Of a stretch of 34,709 nucleotides of DNA, positions 33,316-34,709 are shown piece by piece; positions within the stretch are counted from its first letter, which is position 1; each line of letters starts with the position of its first letter. The stretch lies in NCBI GenBank assembly GCA_015709315.1, contig JACCQI010000028.1, positions 1 through 34,709 of the forward strand, written 5' to 3'. The notes below the pieces were generated by a model. That model did no database searches, had not been told where the DNA came from, and saw only the letters and a list, made by a program, of their open reading frames with translations. The translations under genes and the position numbers were made by a program. Source of the DNA: Desulfovibrionaceae bacterium (lineage in GTDB: Bacteria; Desulfobacterota; Desulfovibrionia; Desulfovibrionales; Desulfovibrionaceae).

Positions 33316-33639
33316 CTAGGAGCACTTGGCCGGGGACGGGGAGTCCTTGGCGTAGTCGTGCAGATAGGTGAAGATGTCGTTCAGGTCCTTCTCGTTGACG
33401 GTCCAGTCGCCGGAGCACTTGATCTTGCCGGTGTCGGCAAAGGTGGCCTTCCACTCGGCCTGGGTGCGGTCGGCCGGGCTCAGGTCCGGGGCCTCGGCGC
33501 CGTTGTGGCAGGTCCGACAGTTCTTGCGGTAGAGAAATTTTCCTTTGCGCGCATTGCCGTCGCCCATGGCAAAGGCCATGGAAACGGCGAAGACGGTGAT
33601 CAGCGTCGCGGCCAGGGCGACTATCAGATTGCGGTTCAT
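33316..33639 (-). CDS. Periplasmic monohaem cytochrome c
   Basis: 107 residues with a signal peptide (about 1-24, MAFA-MG) and one haem site C41-R-T-C44-H45. Two further Cys (KCSGDW and the C-terminal AKCS) could form a disulfide, and the final Cys is unusual. The axial Met is not obvious. It would transfer electrons to or from the molybdoenzyme downstream. ATG 33639 follows AGGAGG. It is the first gene of the operon, transcribed from the promoter at 33757-33785. Confidence 0.88.
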   Translation of the reverse strand: MNRNLIVALAATLITVFAVSMAFAMGDGNARKGKFLYRKNCRTCHNGAEAPDLSPADRTQAEWKATFADTGKIKCSGDWTVNEKDLNDIFTYLHDYAKDSPSPAKCS

Positions 33640-33729
33640 ACTTTCCTCCTGCTGGCAATGTTGTTTTTTCCACACACCTGTGAGTGGACCCAGCATACGG
33701 CTGCCGGGGGTCATTACAATTATAACCTG

Positions 33730-33744
33730 TACCCCGCAGGGGCA
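33730..33744. promoter_or_regulatory. Second candidate operator, upstream of cytochrome c
   Basis: TACCCCGCAGGGGCA is an imperfect G/C-tract palindrome. It sits just upstream of a TATAAT on the minus strand (plus 33719-33724), forming a possible second regulated promoter without a good -35. Confidence 0.45.
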
Positions 33745-33756
33745 CTCTGCAATTCC

Positions 33757-33785
33757 CATATACCCATACCGGGTATAGGTGTCAA
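33757..33785 (-). promoter_or_regulatory. Promoter of the phs-like operon with operator in the spacer
   Basis: On the minus strand TTGACA (plus 33780-33785) and TATATG (plus 33757-33762) are exactly 17 bases apart. The spacer and -10 are occupied by the inverted repeat TATACCC-N5-GGGTATA (33759-33777). A repressor bound there would block RNA polymerase. The half-site TACCC/GGGTA matches the palindrome at 26651-26670. Confidence 0.8.
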
Positions 33786-33892
33786 GCGGGGTGTGCAAAA
33801 AAAAGATGCCTTGGGGGAAATGTCATAGGCAGTTCAAATAATGAACTTTATTGTGTGCGGGGCGTGCGGGACGGAAAAGGCGGTTTCGGGAA

Positions 33893-34618
33893 TTACCAGA
33901 GGCGGTCGCCAAAGGCGCGGTGCAGGCCGCAGTGGCTGATGCGGTCCACGGTCTTCTGTATGTCGTAGGGGACCCTGCGCAGTTCCAGGGTGCGGGCGTC
34001 GGTGTCGAAAAGCAGGTATTTGGCGCGGTTGTCGCCGTCGCGCGGCTGGCCCACGGCGCCCACGTTCACCAGGTGGCGGCATTCCGGCTCCAGCCGGAAC
34101 GGGACGCGGGGGAACGGCATCTCCTCGGATACCCCCCCCTGATATGTGTACCGTTTCAAATCATGGGTGTGGCCCACGAAGCAGACCGGCTCGGGGTATC
34201 CGGCAAAGACCTCGGCCATGCGGTTTCTGTGTTTCCACAGGTATTCGGTCACCGAGTCCGGCGGCAGGCCATGCACCATGCGGCAGCCGTGAACCGACAG
34301 CGCCTTGTGCCGGGTGGTTAGCCACTGGTACGCCTCTTCGGTGATCGCCTCGCGGGTCCAGCGCAGGGCGTCGGCCGCGGGCTGGTTGAAGCCGCGCAAA
34401 TAATGGATGTTGATCAGCCCCTGCTCGTGGTTGCCCATGATGCATTCCACGCCGCGCTCGCGCAGCAAATCCACGCACTCCTGCGGCTGCGGCCCGTACC
34501 CCACCATGTCGCCCAGGCAATACGCCGCGCTCGCACCGGTCCCCTCCAGGTCGCGGACGACCTCCTTCAGGGCCTCGAAGTTGCCGTGTACGTCGGACAT
34601 GATGGCGATGCGGGGCAT
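33893..34618 (-). CDS. Metallophosphoesterase (YfcE/PrpE-like)
   Basis: 241 residues. The motifs are in order: DVHGN, GDMVGYGP, GNHE, VHG, GHTH and VNVGAVGQPRDGD. This is a cytoplasmic metal-dependent phosphoesterase of the group annotated as diadenosine tetraphosphatase-like or YfcE-like; the substrate is unknown. The ATG is at 34618. It differs from the paralogue at 16139 in having GNHE and a GDNR C-terminal segment. The upstream gene, if any, is beyond the contig end. Confidence 0.88.
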   Translation of the reverse strand: MPRIAIMSDVHGNFEALKEVVRDLEGTGASAAYCLGDMVGYGPQPQECVDLLRERGVECIMGNHEQGLINIHYLRGFNQPAADALRWTREAITEEAYQWLTTRHKALSVHGCRMVHGLPPDSVTEYLWKHRNRMAEVFAGYPEPVCFVGHTHDLKRYTYQGGVSEEMPFPRVPFRLEPECRHLVNVGAVGQPRDGDNRAKYLLFDTDARTLELRRVPYDIQKTVDRISHCGLHRAFGDRLW

Positions 34619-34656
34619 GTGCCGAGTCTACCCGTTCGCATCGGCGCGGGCAAGGG

Positions 34657-34709
<53 letters not shown>

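Overview
The window looks like one contig end from a GC-rich sulfate- or sulfur-metabolising deltaproteobacterium, most likely a Desulfovibrio/Pseudodesulfovibrio relative. This is inferred from three things: gene content (a thiosulfate/polysulfide reductase-type molybdoenzyme with periplasmic rhodaneses, and HD-GYP and sigma-54 regulators), a probable selenoprotein, and short GC-rich interspersed repeats of a kind I associate with that group. No rRNA, tRNA, CRISPR array or intact transposase was found.

Layout. 1-1204: an interspersed repeat, a cupin gene and a divergent AhpD-like gene. 1215-5212 (minus): an operon-like run of 5-formyl-THF cyclo-ligase, YfiH-family protein, a 58-residue membrane protein, a radical SAM protein and a periplasmic ASST-like propeller. 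5213-5648: a possible structured RNA, a palindrome and a second repeat copy. 5649-8209 (plus): a sigma-54 response regulator translationally coupled to an ATP-grasp protein. 8172-10280 (minus): two HD-GYP proteins, the second with a broken HD motif. 10400-13285 (plus): a MrfA-like helicase fused to a MrfB-like exonuclease. 13301-19381 (minus): Sel1-repeat protein, AMIN/amidase, metallophosphoesterase, cyclophilin, aroE and fabD. 19841-20581 (plus): HIT protein and HU/IHF. 20787-21545 (minus): SPOR lipoprotein. 21693-23057 (plus): Ser/Thr kinase fused to DUF1566. 23673-25655 (plus): acetyl-CoA synthetase. 26041-26608 (minus): EF-hand protein and CsoR/CstR-like repressor. 26701-27315 (plus): TorD-like chaperone. 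27312-33639 (minus): a sulfur-metabolism operon. 33893-34618 (minus): metallophosphoesterase, then a poly-G contig end.

The most interesting region is 26318-33785. A cytochrome c, a Tat-exported molybdopterin oxidoreductase with a Cys molybdenum ligand, a four-cluster ferredoxin subunit and a cytochrome b form a PhsABC-like enzyme. It is followed by a triple-rhodanese protein and then by a gene that standard calling would split in two. That gene has an in-frame TGA exactly where its neighbour has the rhodanese catalytic Cys, and a hairpin with a GGU loop lies just downstream of the TGA. I read it as a selenocysteine rhodanese fused to a thioredoxin-like domain. A divergent CsoR-family repressor has the two Cys of the persulfide sensor CstR but Tyr in place of the copper-binding His. 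TACCC/GGGTA palindromes sit at its own intergenic region and inside the -35/-10 spacer of the operon promoter. Together these suggest a persulfide-regulated periplasmic sulfur-transfer module.
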